Assembly (NCBI GenBank): GCA_013399855.1 | Contig: VXAY01002056.1 | Span: 276,727 to 340,726, forward strand | Direction of reading: 5' to 3' | Length of the DNA stretch: 64,000 nucleotides | Origin: Oxyruncus cristatus | Taxonomy: Eukaryota; Chordata; Aves; Passeriformes; Cotingidae | Part shown: positions 12,221 through 22,100 of the stretch, piece after piece | Position numbering within the stretch: the stretch's first letter is position 1 | Layout: the number at the start of each line of letters is the position of its first letter | Translations under genes and position numbers: made by a program | Notes under the pieces: model-generated | Told to the model about the DNA's origin: nothing | Databases searched by the model: none | What the model saw: the letters and a program-made list of their open reading frames with translations, nothing else

Positions 12221-12515
12221 GCTTGAACCAAAGTGTTAAACCGCTGTTGACCTCTTTATCTCTCACCTTATACTCTTTGAATACCTCAGCCTGTTAGAAA
12301 GGCCACTAATGAAAAAAGGAATAATTCTTCACCGTGGTGCTTTTTGCCGTGCAACCATGCAATGAAACTTTCTTTGATACCAAAGGAAAATGTTTTTTTC
12401 CACTTTCTTGCTGACAAACCAAAGGTTCCCTCTTCTTTCCCCCAAAGCAGCTTGAGTCCCTCAGCCCAGACAGGCCGTGCATCGCTTTTACCAATTCCTC
12501 CAAATACCTCATAGT

Positions 12516-12521
12516 AATAAA
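12516..12521 (+). terminator. Candidate ONECUT1 poly(A) signal (middle)
   Basis: A canonical AATAAA is followed within 10-35 bases by a T/G-rich stretch (GGGTTATGTTGTATAG). It lies about 90 bases after the last miR-9 match, so the site cluster would end neatly inside this isoform. Confidence 0.45.
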
Positions 12522-14480
12522 TCTTTAGGGTTATGTTGTATAGAGAGTCTATGTGATAAGGCAGAACTTACTAGTTTGATAATTGTTAAGGTTACTTAAA
12601 AAAAAGCTTTATAATTCTTATTTATTTTGTAGGGGTTGTTTTGTTTGTATATTCCTTTTATATTGTTTGGTTTGGGTTTGGGTTTCTTCTTTTTTCCTTT
12701 TTTTTTTTTGGCAGAACTTCTCTGTTATACTCAAGGAAGATCTTATTCCTGGGAATGTTTCAAAGTGGGTAAAGATCGCTGTTTGCAATGAATGCAAGAA
12801 AGGGAAACATGGCTTTGATTACTTTTGTTTCAACTAGGATGCTTTGTGTTCGCTAGTTGATGTTCTTTTCACAGGGTAAAAAAAAAAAAAAAATATTCTC
12901 TGCTGTGATAAATGGTTCCTATTTTTTCTCTATAATGTGCTGTGACTTTTAATTTAATTACATTTTGTATACACTTATTTAATCACTGCTTTAATTTATG
13001 ACTATGTAGTTTAAAAAAAAAAAATTGTATATAGTAGATTCAAAAATGGCCAAAGCTTTATGTTACAATCTTTTCATTCTTGATGCCGAGATGAACTGAA
13101 GGAGAGTGCTTCTCTTGACTGCAGGGTGTATCTTCAGCCTTGTCTTGGCATGCACTTCCACCTGTGTTACAAACACTGCCAGGTTACCCCCTCCAGGCCT
13201 CCCTTCCCCCCAACTTGTACATGCCAAAATGAGTGTTTCAAGGTAGTACTTTTGTCACTTAGAAAGCAGAAAGGCATTATTAGTGTGTTTTTCCTTTAAT
13301 TTATTTGTCTTTTTTCTAGAAAGGTTGCTTTGTGGGTGAGACCCACACATCCAAAGAATTTAAAAGTCGTTTAATGTTTAAAAAGCACTGGCATTTGTGA
13401 GAGATTTTGCTGAGTTTTTGTTTTCCTTCGCCATTCGCACGGGTAGCGCAAGCAGGCGGCGGGCGCAGGCCTTGGGAGAAAAGCTGACTTGACTCTGGAA
13501 TCCTTGCTCACGGGAAGGCCTTTGCGGCGGGCGATGGGATGGCGCGGGCTCGGAGAGCTCTCCAGGGCTGGGGCCACCCGTGGGACACCACCGGGTCACC
13601 TGCTCTCCAGCCACAGCCCGCAGGGGACGGGACAGGGTCCATGTGGCGCAGCTGAGTCCCCCAAAAAGCTGCAGCTTCATCCAGGCAGAACTGTGGTGCC
13701 TCGGGGTGCAGGTGAGCACAGCGGGGGGACCTGTGCTGTGTCCTTCCCTGGGGCCCAGGCACAGCCCCTGCCCTGGTAACCCCACAGCTCGAGGGGCGAC
13801 AAGGCAGTTTTGAGTCAAAAAGCAAAAGGAAAAGGGTAATGACAATGATAATTCTGCAAAGCTGAAGGTGGCATCATGGCACAGAGAATAGGATGCCACT
13901 CGCCTGTGTTTTATTTTGCATAAAGAATAGGTTCTGTTTCAGCTGAGTGTTGTGTACTGACACAGTTTGTGATGGCTGTAAATATTTCCTTTCCCGTGCA
14001 GTAGGTGAACCCCAGGTGTACCTCATTTTCCTTCGAGGGGATAGTGAAGGGGTTAAAGGGAGGGAAGGACAAGGGCAGGGTCTAAGCTTTTGGTCAGAAG
14101 TTACACTTTCTAGGTACATTTTTTATACTTCAAGTGTTGAAATGGGGCAATAAAGACGCTCTGAAATGCAGGATCATTAAATGGTCTGTTGTTGTGCATT
14201 GACTCAGTGTCTGCTTTTAATACAGGAGCTAATGCTGTGCAATGAGTTATGCTTCATGTGGAGGGGGAGGCAAAGTATTAGTCTGTGAATCCAGCATGAG
14301 CCATCGAGCCCTGGACAAACTGCGCGTAGGGAGCCGCGGTTTCCTGTCCTGTTCCGGTAGTTTGGTATTTCACGGAATGTTCTGCATTTATTGCATTTAC
14401 TGCATCCTCACTGTGGGGCCGCGTTAGTTTTGCAGCCTGCAACTGAACAACAGGGAATGTAGGGTACAGCCTTGTCTTTG
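12522..14480. other. Distal 3'UTR or downstream flank, no further gene seen
   Basis: The stretch contains A and T runs (12697-12709, 12878-12891, 13012-13023) and a GC-richer segment at about 13430-13800 with short uninformative open frames on both strands. No miR-9 match occurs after 12424. I cannot tell whether it is transcribed. Confidence 0.5.
14149..14154 (+). terminator. Candidate poly(A) signal (distal 1)
   Basis: A canonical AATAAA is followed about 30-50 bases on by GGTCTGTTGTTGTGCATTG, a good GT-rich downstream element. It is one of three plausible 3' ends for ONECUT1. Confidence 0.45.
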
Positions 14481-14580
14481 ACTCGCTCGGGTCTGCGCAC
14501 CCCCGCCCGCAGCCCGGGACCCCCGGGACCCCCCGGACCCCCGCCCGGCCCGCCCTCCCCCGGCTCCCGCCGCAGGGGGG
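14481..14580. other. Isolated C-rich block with i-motif/G-quadruplex potential
   Basis: A short segment of C runs (CCCCC, CCCCCC, CCCGCCCG) with several CpGs sits in otherwise AT-rich DNA. The minus strand carries at least four G runs of three or more and so fits a G-quadruplex motif. A roughly 10-base CCCCCGGGAC-like unit is repeated imperfectly at 14518-14541. No start signal or gene is attached to it. Confidence 0.7.
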
Positions 14581-14662
14581 GAGACAGAGACAATCACAGG
14601 TCCCAGCTCCGGAGGGGTAGGAAATCTTCCCAGAGCAAGCGTGAGTTCTTCCAGAGCAACGG

Positions 14663-14720
14663 AACAAAACAAAACAAAACAAAACAAAAAAAAAAGAGGA
14701 AAAAAAAAAAAAGGGAAAAA
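14663..14720. repeat. (AAAAC)n and A-rich tract
   Basis: About five AAAAC units grade into two A runs broken by GAGG and GGG. Simple sequence. Confidence 0.9.
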
Positions 14721-15071
14721 ATTTTCAAAACGAAAACAAAGCGAAGATTTTGCCAAAGCCCTTTGCTGCCATCTTTAGTTCGCCCATTAGGAAGCAGCAG
14801 TAGTTTATGCGTTGCATCTGCATTTCAGACTAAGTGATTATTGTACCTAATTACAGTTGATTGCTGATATTTCCTCACTCTCTCTCTTAGTCAAGCGCTT
14901 CTTCTGTATTTTTGTGTGTAGCGATGACAAGTGCAGTGCGCTAGGCATTGCCCTGGGTTGGGTATGAGTATCTCCTGTACTGCGTTAAGATTTCTTTAAG
15001 TTACTTTTTTTAAGCTTTGCTACTGTTCTCACTTTATGCCGTGCAATATCATCTGCTGTGTTTGCTAAGCG

Positions 15072-15165
15072 AAAAGGAAAAAAAAAAAAAAAAAAAAAAA
15101 GAAAAAAAGAAAAAAAAAAAAAAAAAAAAAAAGGAAGANNNAAAAAGGAAAAAAAAAAGAAAAAA
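15072..15165. repeat. Long A-rich tract with a 3-base assembly gap
   Basis: A nearly pure A tract with scattered G, interrupted by NNN at 15139-15141. The N bases show the assembler could not resolve its length. Open frames reading through it as poly-Lys or poly-Phe are artefacts. Confidence 0.95.
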
Positions 15166-15188
15166 GCAAGTGATGATGTCATCATGCT

Positions 15189-15232
15189 TTTCAGTGTTAC
15201 AATGTTTCAGCGTTACAATGTTTCAGCGTTTA
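15189..15232. repeat. 16-bp tandem repeat, about 2.7 copies
   Basis: The unit TTTCAGYGTTACAATG is repeated at 15189, 15205 and partly at 15221; copies differ at one base. It lies between the A-rich tract and a candidate poly(A) signal. Confidence 0.9.
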
Positions 15233-15253
15233 TGTAGTCACAAAAATGTAGTA

Positions 15254-15259
15254 AATAAA
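15254..15259 (+). terminator. Candidate poly(A) signal (distal 2)
   Basis: AATAAA is followed at 35-60 bases by a T/GT-rich stretch (TTCTTGCCTTC and TTTGTTTCTCTGTGTG). It is the most distal plausible end for the ONECUT1 mRNA. Confidence 0.45.
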
Positions 15260-15754
15260 AGGTTGGATTTTCCAGCACTTTAAATTTAGACATTTCTTGC
15301 CTTCTTTTGTTTCTCTGTGTGCAGCCAATGGGCACTGGGCTGAGGCAAGGGCAGCCCCAGCCCTCCCCATGGGATGGACAGCATTCGGTGGAGTCACGGG
15401 AGGGACATCCATGGAGGGGGAGCACTGAAGGGCTCTTCAGGCTTCACAGCACTGCGTCTTCTTCCCTCCATCTGTGCTGAGGTCTGCAGCCCCCAGCAAG
15501 CACCCCCCATCCTCCTGTGCTCCCCAGCCTGTCCCATCCTGGCATGGTGGGCTCTGGGGAGACGAGCACCGAGTGTCTGAGGGGCGAGTGCAGTTCATAC
15601 CAGATGCATTTCTCTAATTGAGGGAAAAAAACATTAAGAAAATAGGTGAAGCAAATAATCTTGGTTTCCTTTGTATCATCTAAGGGTATGGATGTCACCA
15701 AACTAATTCACAGAGGTGTTTCCTTCTGTGTGATGGAGTCCACCCCAGGCCCGC

Positions 15755-16020
15755 AGGATCAATATTTAATTGTTTAAAGGGATATTGTATTCCTTTCCTG
15801 TCACTGTTGTTAATGCCTCCGCGCTCTGTAATCCCATGGGGTCTTTTCCTGGGGATCTGATCAGAGAGATTACCCATCACTCGGGAGTGGTGGGAGGAGA
15901 GTCCCAGCCATAAAAGATGCAGCAATGCATTGAACCGTTTTCTATCTCCTAATGAAGTGATGAAGCGTGTGCCACAAAATTTAACAGGGTTTTGTAGCAA
16001 ATCAGGTTGCACTGCTGAGA
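15755..16020. promoter_or_regulatory. Candidate conserved non-coding element
   Basis: The block begins with ATCAATA (15758-15764, the reverse complement of the Onecut core) and TTTAATTG. It continues with a repeat-free, motif-dense texture to about 16020. Inferred from appearance only. Confidence 0.3.
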
Positions 16021-16248
16021 GGAGGATTAAACCTTCATCTTTGTCCCATAAATCATGGCATCAGCTACATTTATTCTGATAGATGGTCTGGACTCTGCTG
16101 ACAATATTTTATCTCTGGAAGTGCCTGCAGCCTGTGCCCTGATGTGCAATTTCTTTTTACTGCTAAGCTGAGAGAGGCAGTGAGCACACCCCTTTGGAGG
16201 GCTCCCCTCATGCTTGGTGTCCCAAGACAATGCCAGAAGCCAAAGAAT

Positions 16249-16300
16249 CACCAGGAACCCATGTCCAGGACAAGCACAAAGGCACCAGGAACCCATGTCC
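16249..16300. repeat. 18-bp direct repeat, 34-base period
   Basis: CACCAGGAACCCATGTCC occurs at 16249-16266 and again at 16283-16300 without mismatch. It is probably a short local duplication. Confidence 0.9.
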
Positions 16301-18534
16301 TTGGGCACCCCTGGCCACCCAGCCTGTGCTGTAGAAACAGGCCAGTTGCAGGCAGAGACAGCTGGGGTGCCCCTGGTGCACAGTTTCCCAGTTACTTCAT
16401 CATATTAGAACTTTATTTTTATACTCGAGATACATTTAACTCTGGTGTGTGCACCATTTATGTCAGCATACTCAGGGGAGCCAGCTGGTGCCCACAACCC
16501 AAACACCAAAATGAGCTTCACAAACTTTATTTCCTGAGCACTGGCAGAAAGCAAGGAACACAGACAGTGGAGCAAAGCAGAGGTAACCAGCTCCCCAGAA
16601 TTGGGAGAGGAGTTGCTCTTGCCTCAGTTGCACCCAGACCCTCCCAAGGACAAAGACAACAACAGCAGCTAGGTGCTGCTTTCACCCACTGTGGCATGAG
16701 GCCACTCTTGTGGCAGCACTGGCAGCACAGGTGATGCAGCAGCTGCAGCCCATTTGTGTGTGATGGTCCCAGGGCAATAAAGGCTGTCTGAGCCAGGCTC
16801 TCCTTCCCGACCAGAAGAGCTGTGTATGGTAAGGGGGCCTGGCATGTTTGGGGGTGTCTGGGCTGATTTGTGCTCGGATTTGAGCTCCTTAGGGTTTTGT
16901 ATTTAGGTGGAGGTGGCTTAGGTGCCCTGTGTGGGATGGGGTAGTGCTGCTGTCAATGTTATAAATTACCGATAAGCACTAAAAGCCTAAAGCAGGGTCA
17001 TGGAGGGGAGGTGGGTAATGAGGCAGGGGACAGAGCTGGAAGGATGTGCTGCCTGCAGGGCAGGGGCCTGCAGCAGGGCATGTCTCTGTGGCAGGGGCAG
17101 GGAGGTCCCCAGCAGGCACGGAGGGGTGGCTGTGCTGGGGCTGCCTGAGATCTGGGACAGTATCTGGATGAATCCTGAGAAATCTTCTTCCGGTTAGGGC
17201 TCAGCTGGGGGAAGAGGGAGCTGTGCACTGCTCGGCCCCTGTGCTGGGGCTATGGGGCCATTTTTCTCCCTGTGTGACAATTGCTGCTTGGATGGGGATG
17301 GCAGTATCACACCCACACATCTGGGAGCTGGCACAGTTACTTATGTACAGGAAAAAGCCCTTTGTTAAAAATGGTCTATTCATCAAGCAAAATAATTTCC
17401 TGCCCAAGGGAGGTGCCCAGAATTTGAGTCTCAGTTATGCTTTTGGTACTAATTATTGCTTAAGGTTAGAGATGATTGGGAGGGAAAGTTAGTGCTTGTT
17501 ATCAGCTTCATTAGGAAGAAGTACTGCAATGAAAAGTATAGACACTTAATGTAAGTGAATCCACAGTGGCTGCTAATACATAAACCACACAGAGTTCAGA
17601 ACAGCTACTGAAAATGTTTGGCAGTGGGAAGAGTACCAAATAGTGCCATTGCCACATGCCCACCCAGCCTGTGTGCTCTGCCCTGGGTACCCAGTTGTCC
17701 CCTCTGTCACATAAGCAGACTTTTGATCTGACTGAGGGTGGCCAAACTTTTGTTTTGGTAGCCTCATGAGCAAAATACAACCCCAAACTTAGCAGCTGTC
17801 TCCCCGAGACAACACTGCTCAGCCAAGGTCTGTCTGCATAGGTAGGCAGGGCTGCTTGAAAGGGCTGCTGTGGTGCAAATGACAAGGTTAATAAGTCCTT
17901 TCTCCTCCTTTCCCCAACAAGGGTGTGAAGACTTTCCACTGTTTGAAAGCAGAAGCAGGCTTTAAGCTGGTGCTGGCAGCCAGGCTGCGCCACTTCGTGA
18001 ACATGGTCAAAGCTTTTACATCCCTGGTGTCACGTGCAAGTTTGGGGTCCTCCCACTCTGGTTGTTGTCCCAAAGAACCAGTGCTTAAGCTTTTCTCCTG
18101 CTGGACAAGCACGGTGGTTTCACCAGGATGCTTAGCGTGTGGCAGGCACAAAGCCCTGTGTTTCAGTGTAGTGTGACTCCCCTGCATGCTTGGCACAACA
18201 GGGTTGGGTGAAAGGGAACAAAGCATCTTACTATGAGCTTCTCTTGGTGGAGGATGCTTCCAAAATTTGCCAGTGATGTGAGAGCACTGTGAGGCAAAAG
18301 GAAGGAGTGTGGCTATGGCAGGAGTCTGTGTGAGGCCCCTGCTCTACAGCAGTGAGAGTCCTGCAAGGAGCTGCCAGCAGGCAGGGAGCAGTGGCCTCTC
18401 CCCTGGCAGTGTGTGCTGCCTGGGGTGACTTAGCTACAGAAGCAACTGTGTTCATCACAAATATCCCTGGTGATGCAGGGACAAGGTGAGTGAATTACTC
18501 AAATTACTTGAATCTCCCCAGTGGTGCACAGAGA

Positions 18535-18860
18535 TTCAATCTCGGCGTGGCATTAAATCAAGTCAGTGACATAGATCAAAGGATACTGCTTTAATCACCT
18601 CGTTGGGCCACAGACATCATTAGTTACTCATTATGATGTGTTGATGCAGGCATTCTCTGTAACACAGTTATGTACACTCGCTATCAGACATTTTTCTCAT
18701 CAAACGGGATGTCAATACTTTAACATCTTAATGAGTTACAGTCAATATCCATTGCAATAAAGCTCGTGTTTTCTCATGATTTCATCTACCCTTAGGGTTT
18801 TGATTAAAATGGCTGCTTTTTCCAGGTAATTGATTGAGGAATTAGGGAAATTCCATGTAG
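18535..18860. promoter_or_regulatory. Candidate conserved enhancer with TCF/LEF and Onecut motifs
   Basis: AGATCAAAGG at 18573-18582 is a full-strength TCF/LEF consensus, and ATTGATT at 18839-18845 is an Onecut-type core. Between them are many ATTA/TAAT cores and no repeats. Target and activity are unknown. Confidence 0.35.
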
Positions 18861-19155
18861 GAACAAGCACATGCTGCTATGCACACTCTGAAAACCTTCG
18901 GTTGTCTCCAAGTGCTTTAGAGATTACAAGGGAGTTTGCAATTTTAATATGGATTTTAGATACTGTTGCTTAATTCTTCTTTCCCAATCACTTGTAAAAC
19001 AGATTTAGTATCAAATAAAGTAATTAAAATATCTAAGAGGGTATTGGAAAAATGTTACAAGCAAATCATTGGTTTGCAAAGGTCTAAGAATGAGAACAAG
19101 CGCGGCTGTCAGGTGAGCACCAGTTCAGATGAACAGGCACAACAGGAAGGTTTTC

Positions 19156-19186
19156 TGATTTACTGTGTTTGCAAAACAGTAAATCA
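19156..19186. repeat. 11-bp-arm hairpin
   Basis: TGATTTACTGT at 19156-19166 pairs with ACAGTAAATCA at 19176-19186 across a 9-base loop. A shifted pairing using GTTT/AAAC in the loop is also possible. Confidence 0.8.
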
Positions 19187-22100
19187 TTTGCAGGAACACA
19201 AAAGCAGGCAGAACAGGCTGCAGCGTTATTTCAGGCTCAGGTTTAGCAAGGGTAAGTTTGTGGAAGTCCCCAGGTTTTCAAGCTGAAGTACCACCTATTT
19301 AGGCAAAGCAGATTTTTTTTTTTTTTTTTGCCAAGTGATCTGTGAAGGAGTTTGCTGGTGTATACTGGGAGAGAGAAGTCTTGAAGGTTCCCCAGCTTGC
19401 TGACCATATCCTAACGTCACCTGAGAAAAATATTCGTACATCACCGAAGAAAAGAAACTAAATATGAGAAGGAGGGTGGTGTAGTAGCAGCCAGCCAGCA
19501 GAACTGACTTGGTGCCCCACGGCTGTCTCCTTCCCAGATGACATGACTGGACACCACACAGGGCTGTGCCTACAAGTGGTTTTCGTGTCACGCTGCTGCT
19601 GAGGTTGGTTCTCCCCGCTGGTCCCTCGGGCAGGGGCAGAGCTCTGCCTGCAGCCCACAGCCATCCTGCTCAATGCAACCCTCCCACTGCCACCCATCCA
19701 GGCAAACCCTGGCTCCATGCAGGTATATTACTAAAAACACCAATAACTTCAGTAATTCCCCCTTTAAACAACCCTCTGTGAAACGTGACACTTCTCGTAA
19801 TGACAGATCTAGGGCTGCAGTTTGGGACTGTAAAGCCACATTCAATCTGCTTTTTATTTTAAAGCCTTCTCTTATACAGGAAAAGACAGCAGAGGTTTCC
19901 TGGATCTAATTTAAATCCTGGATTGGATATTTTTTTACTGTTTATGGTAGTGAAAGACTATGTGGTTGCTGGATTTGTAGGAATAAGAGAGGAAAATTTG
20001 TCATATTCTTAGTAATCACTGAAAATAGAAAATGAGCCGTTGTAATTCACGTTGGAAAACACCAACCATTTCCACTGCTGAGCTCAGCAGCCTGGAAAGG
20101 GCCAACTCCCAGTGGAACCTGGCAGTGCTGGGAGTGGGCAGACACCCCAGGGCACACATGGGGTGCTGGAAGCTGTGTGGGAGCCAGGCCCCCACTCGGA
20201 AGGCAGCTACATGTTTGATTCCCAGCCTTACTTCCCAGTTCAATGCCTAGTTCTTCCAGGAAGGCAAAGGGCTGCATGGAGGAGATGGCTCTGCCAAGCC
20301 AGGAGTGCAGCTAGGGCAGCCATCCCTCTGGGAACAGCTCAAACAGGTGGTGATTCACAAGTGGGAGATGCAAGGGATGGGCTGTAATCACAGCCACAGC
20401 TCTGCCAGCAAGTGCAGAAAAGGGGTTGGATGTGCAGCAGACATTTTAGCAGCTTCTCTTGCAGAGTACAGCTGGTACGGTCCAAACTGCTCTGATTCAG
20501 TCATGAAACATTTTTTGATGAGTTTACATCCCTAATGATGACATATATCCTATTTAAAGGGTTTTTAAAGACTGTAAAGTACAAGCCTGGCTGAGGAGCA
20601 ATCGCATGAGGTGCTGGGCTGACCCCAGCCTCTGGTCTGTTCCCACACCTGTCCTGCTCCACTGAAGTCCTTTTTGGATGCTCACAGGAACAGCTTGCCT
20701 TCAGATTTATGAGTGCCTGCTCCCAGTTTTATCAGAAGTCTCACTGGCTAGAAGCAGACAAATGAATGCTGTAAATTTCTCTTCAGATGATGATTTGAGT
20801 TCTCGTGTTTGTGAAAATCAGAAAAATGTCATGAAAAAATCAGAAAAGCTTCAGAACCAGAAGGCACATAAGACATGCCAAATTCTATCAGCTGCAGTTC
20901 TCTCTCATTGAAAATCAGTGCAATGTGCTTTTAAAGTTTATTTAATGATATTAACATCTGGGATTAATAATAGTTTTCTCAAGTTCATGGAGGTTTCCAT
21001 TCACTTCTAGTGGGAGAAATCAGTGGCCAGTGCAAGGCTGACTGTGACACACGAGGCTTTCAACTAACTTTGGTGGTCTTTGCATCAGCTGGGTGTTGGC
21101 AGCTTTTTCAGCACCACTTGCTTCTAAAGGAGGCTTACCTAGAGCAATTAGCTCACAAGGAGTGTCATTCACATCTAAGAGAAATTATATGTTCCTTATC
21201 TCTTTAATTAGAGTATATATAATGTTAGTAATGCTGTATTATCCATATATTAATTTAATAGGGTTGTTTTGATGTCAGGCTTGCTTATGTAGGGTCATCA
21301 GTATGAGGATATACATTAAAAAGAGATTTAAAATCCCTAAAGAGTTATACAACCCTGCTTTTTTCAAAGCACTTGACCTTAGAAGTGCTTTAGGTTGCTC
21401 CTTTCTTGAGTTTACTTCTTTTATACATTACACCTCACTTGGCAAACACTAAATTGCAGGAAGTGGTGTACAATAAGGGACAGAAACAAGGTCACTATTT
21501 GGCTGTTAGTGTAGTCATTGGCATGATGAAGAGAGTGACAGCACCTGAAATGCTGGAGGGGACTCTCAGCCGTCATCTGAGGATGAACTCCCTCAGTTCA
21601 GGAACATGTGCCCAGGTGTTCCTCAGCTGGGATCACTTCAGCATTTGATGTGTTTTTCTCAAGCTCAGGATTCATTTGGAGCCTGGGATTGCTCATGTGT
21701 TGTTTGCTGTACCCTCACCACATCTTGTGAGGCAAATGCTCTCTGGTCCAGGGAGGTACTGCTGAGGGAGTGCAGATCCTTCAGGAGGTGCATCCCTGGC
21801 AGGTGGTACTTTGGGGCTGGGGCAGCCCCCTCTGTGCCAGCAGAATAAAACCCCAGCTTGAGCAGAGGTTTTGAGGCACTTCTAGGACAAGAGCAGTGTT
21901 AAGCTGGAGGCTGATGCTGGCTGGCTCCAGAAAGCCTGTCTGAAAAGCCATCCTTTCTGGGGTCTCCAGAAAGTGTTCCCAGTCTGAGTGTGCAGGAAGG
22001 GTATGCAAAGTGTTCCCTTGCTGCCTGCACTGACACTCCAGAGCAGGCTACAGCCTGCCACACCCTGAGAGGAGGTCTGGGCACATGTGTTCAAAACTGC

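Larger units (their letters stand above)
7791..12424 (+). promoter_or_regulatory. Cluster of eleven miR-9 seed-match sites in ONECUT1 3'UTR
   Basis: The 8mer ACCAAAGA (miR-9 seed match plus A1) occurs at 7791, 8382, 10242, 11490, 11896, 11951 and 11961. The 7mer ACCAAAG occurs at 9670, 12227, 12379 and 12418. Random expectation for a 7mer in about 4.8 kb is roughly 0.3. Sites at 11951 and 11961 are 10 bases apart; those at 11896/11951 and 12379/12418 lie 55 and 39 bases apart, close to spacings that allow cooperative silencing. miR-9 repression of Onecut genes is established in mammalian pancreas cells and spinal motor neurons. Elsewhere on the + strand I noticed only five matches outside this gene (4565, 22721, 41686, 48205, 61183), about the chance rate. 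Confidence 0.85.
7649..15280 (+). other. ONECUT1: ONECUT1 3'UTR (extent uncertain)
   Basis: Sequence after the stop has no convincing ORF. It holds eleven miR-9 seed matches between 7791 and 12424, which argues that at least that part is in the mature mRNA. Plausible ends are the AATAAA hexamers at 12516-12521, 14149-14154 and 15254-15259. The right boundary given is the most distal of these; a 3'UTR ending near 12540 is equally possible. A long Onecut 3'UTR is expected for the family, but the exact end cannot be fixed from sequence. Confidence 0.65.

Noticed and set aside
14472..14837. 121-codon frame with a Pro/Gly-rich collagen-like start
   Set aside because: Produced by C-run low complexity followed by poly-Lys from A-rich repeats.
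16144..16734. 196-codon open frame after ONECUT1
   Set aside because: Includes an 18-bp direct repeat and low-complexity Gln/His segments; no homology recognised and no promoter.
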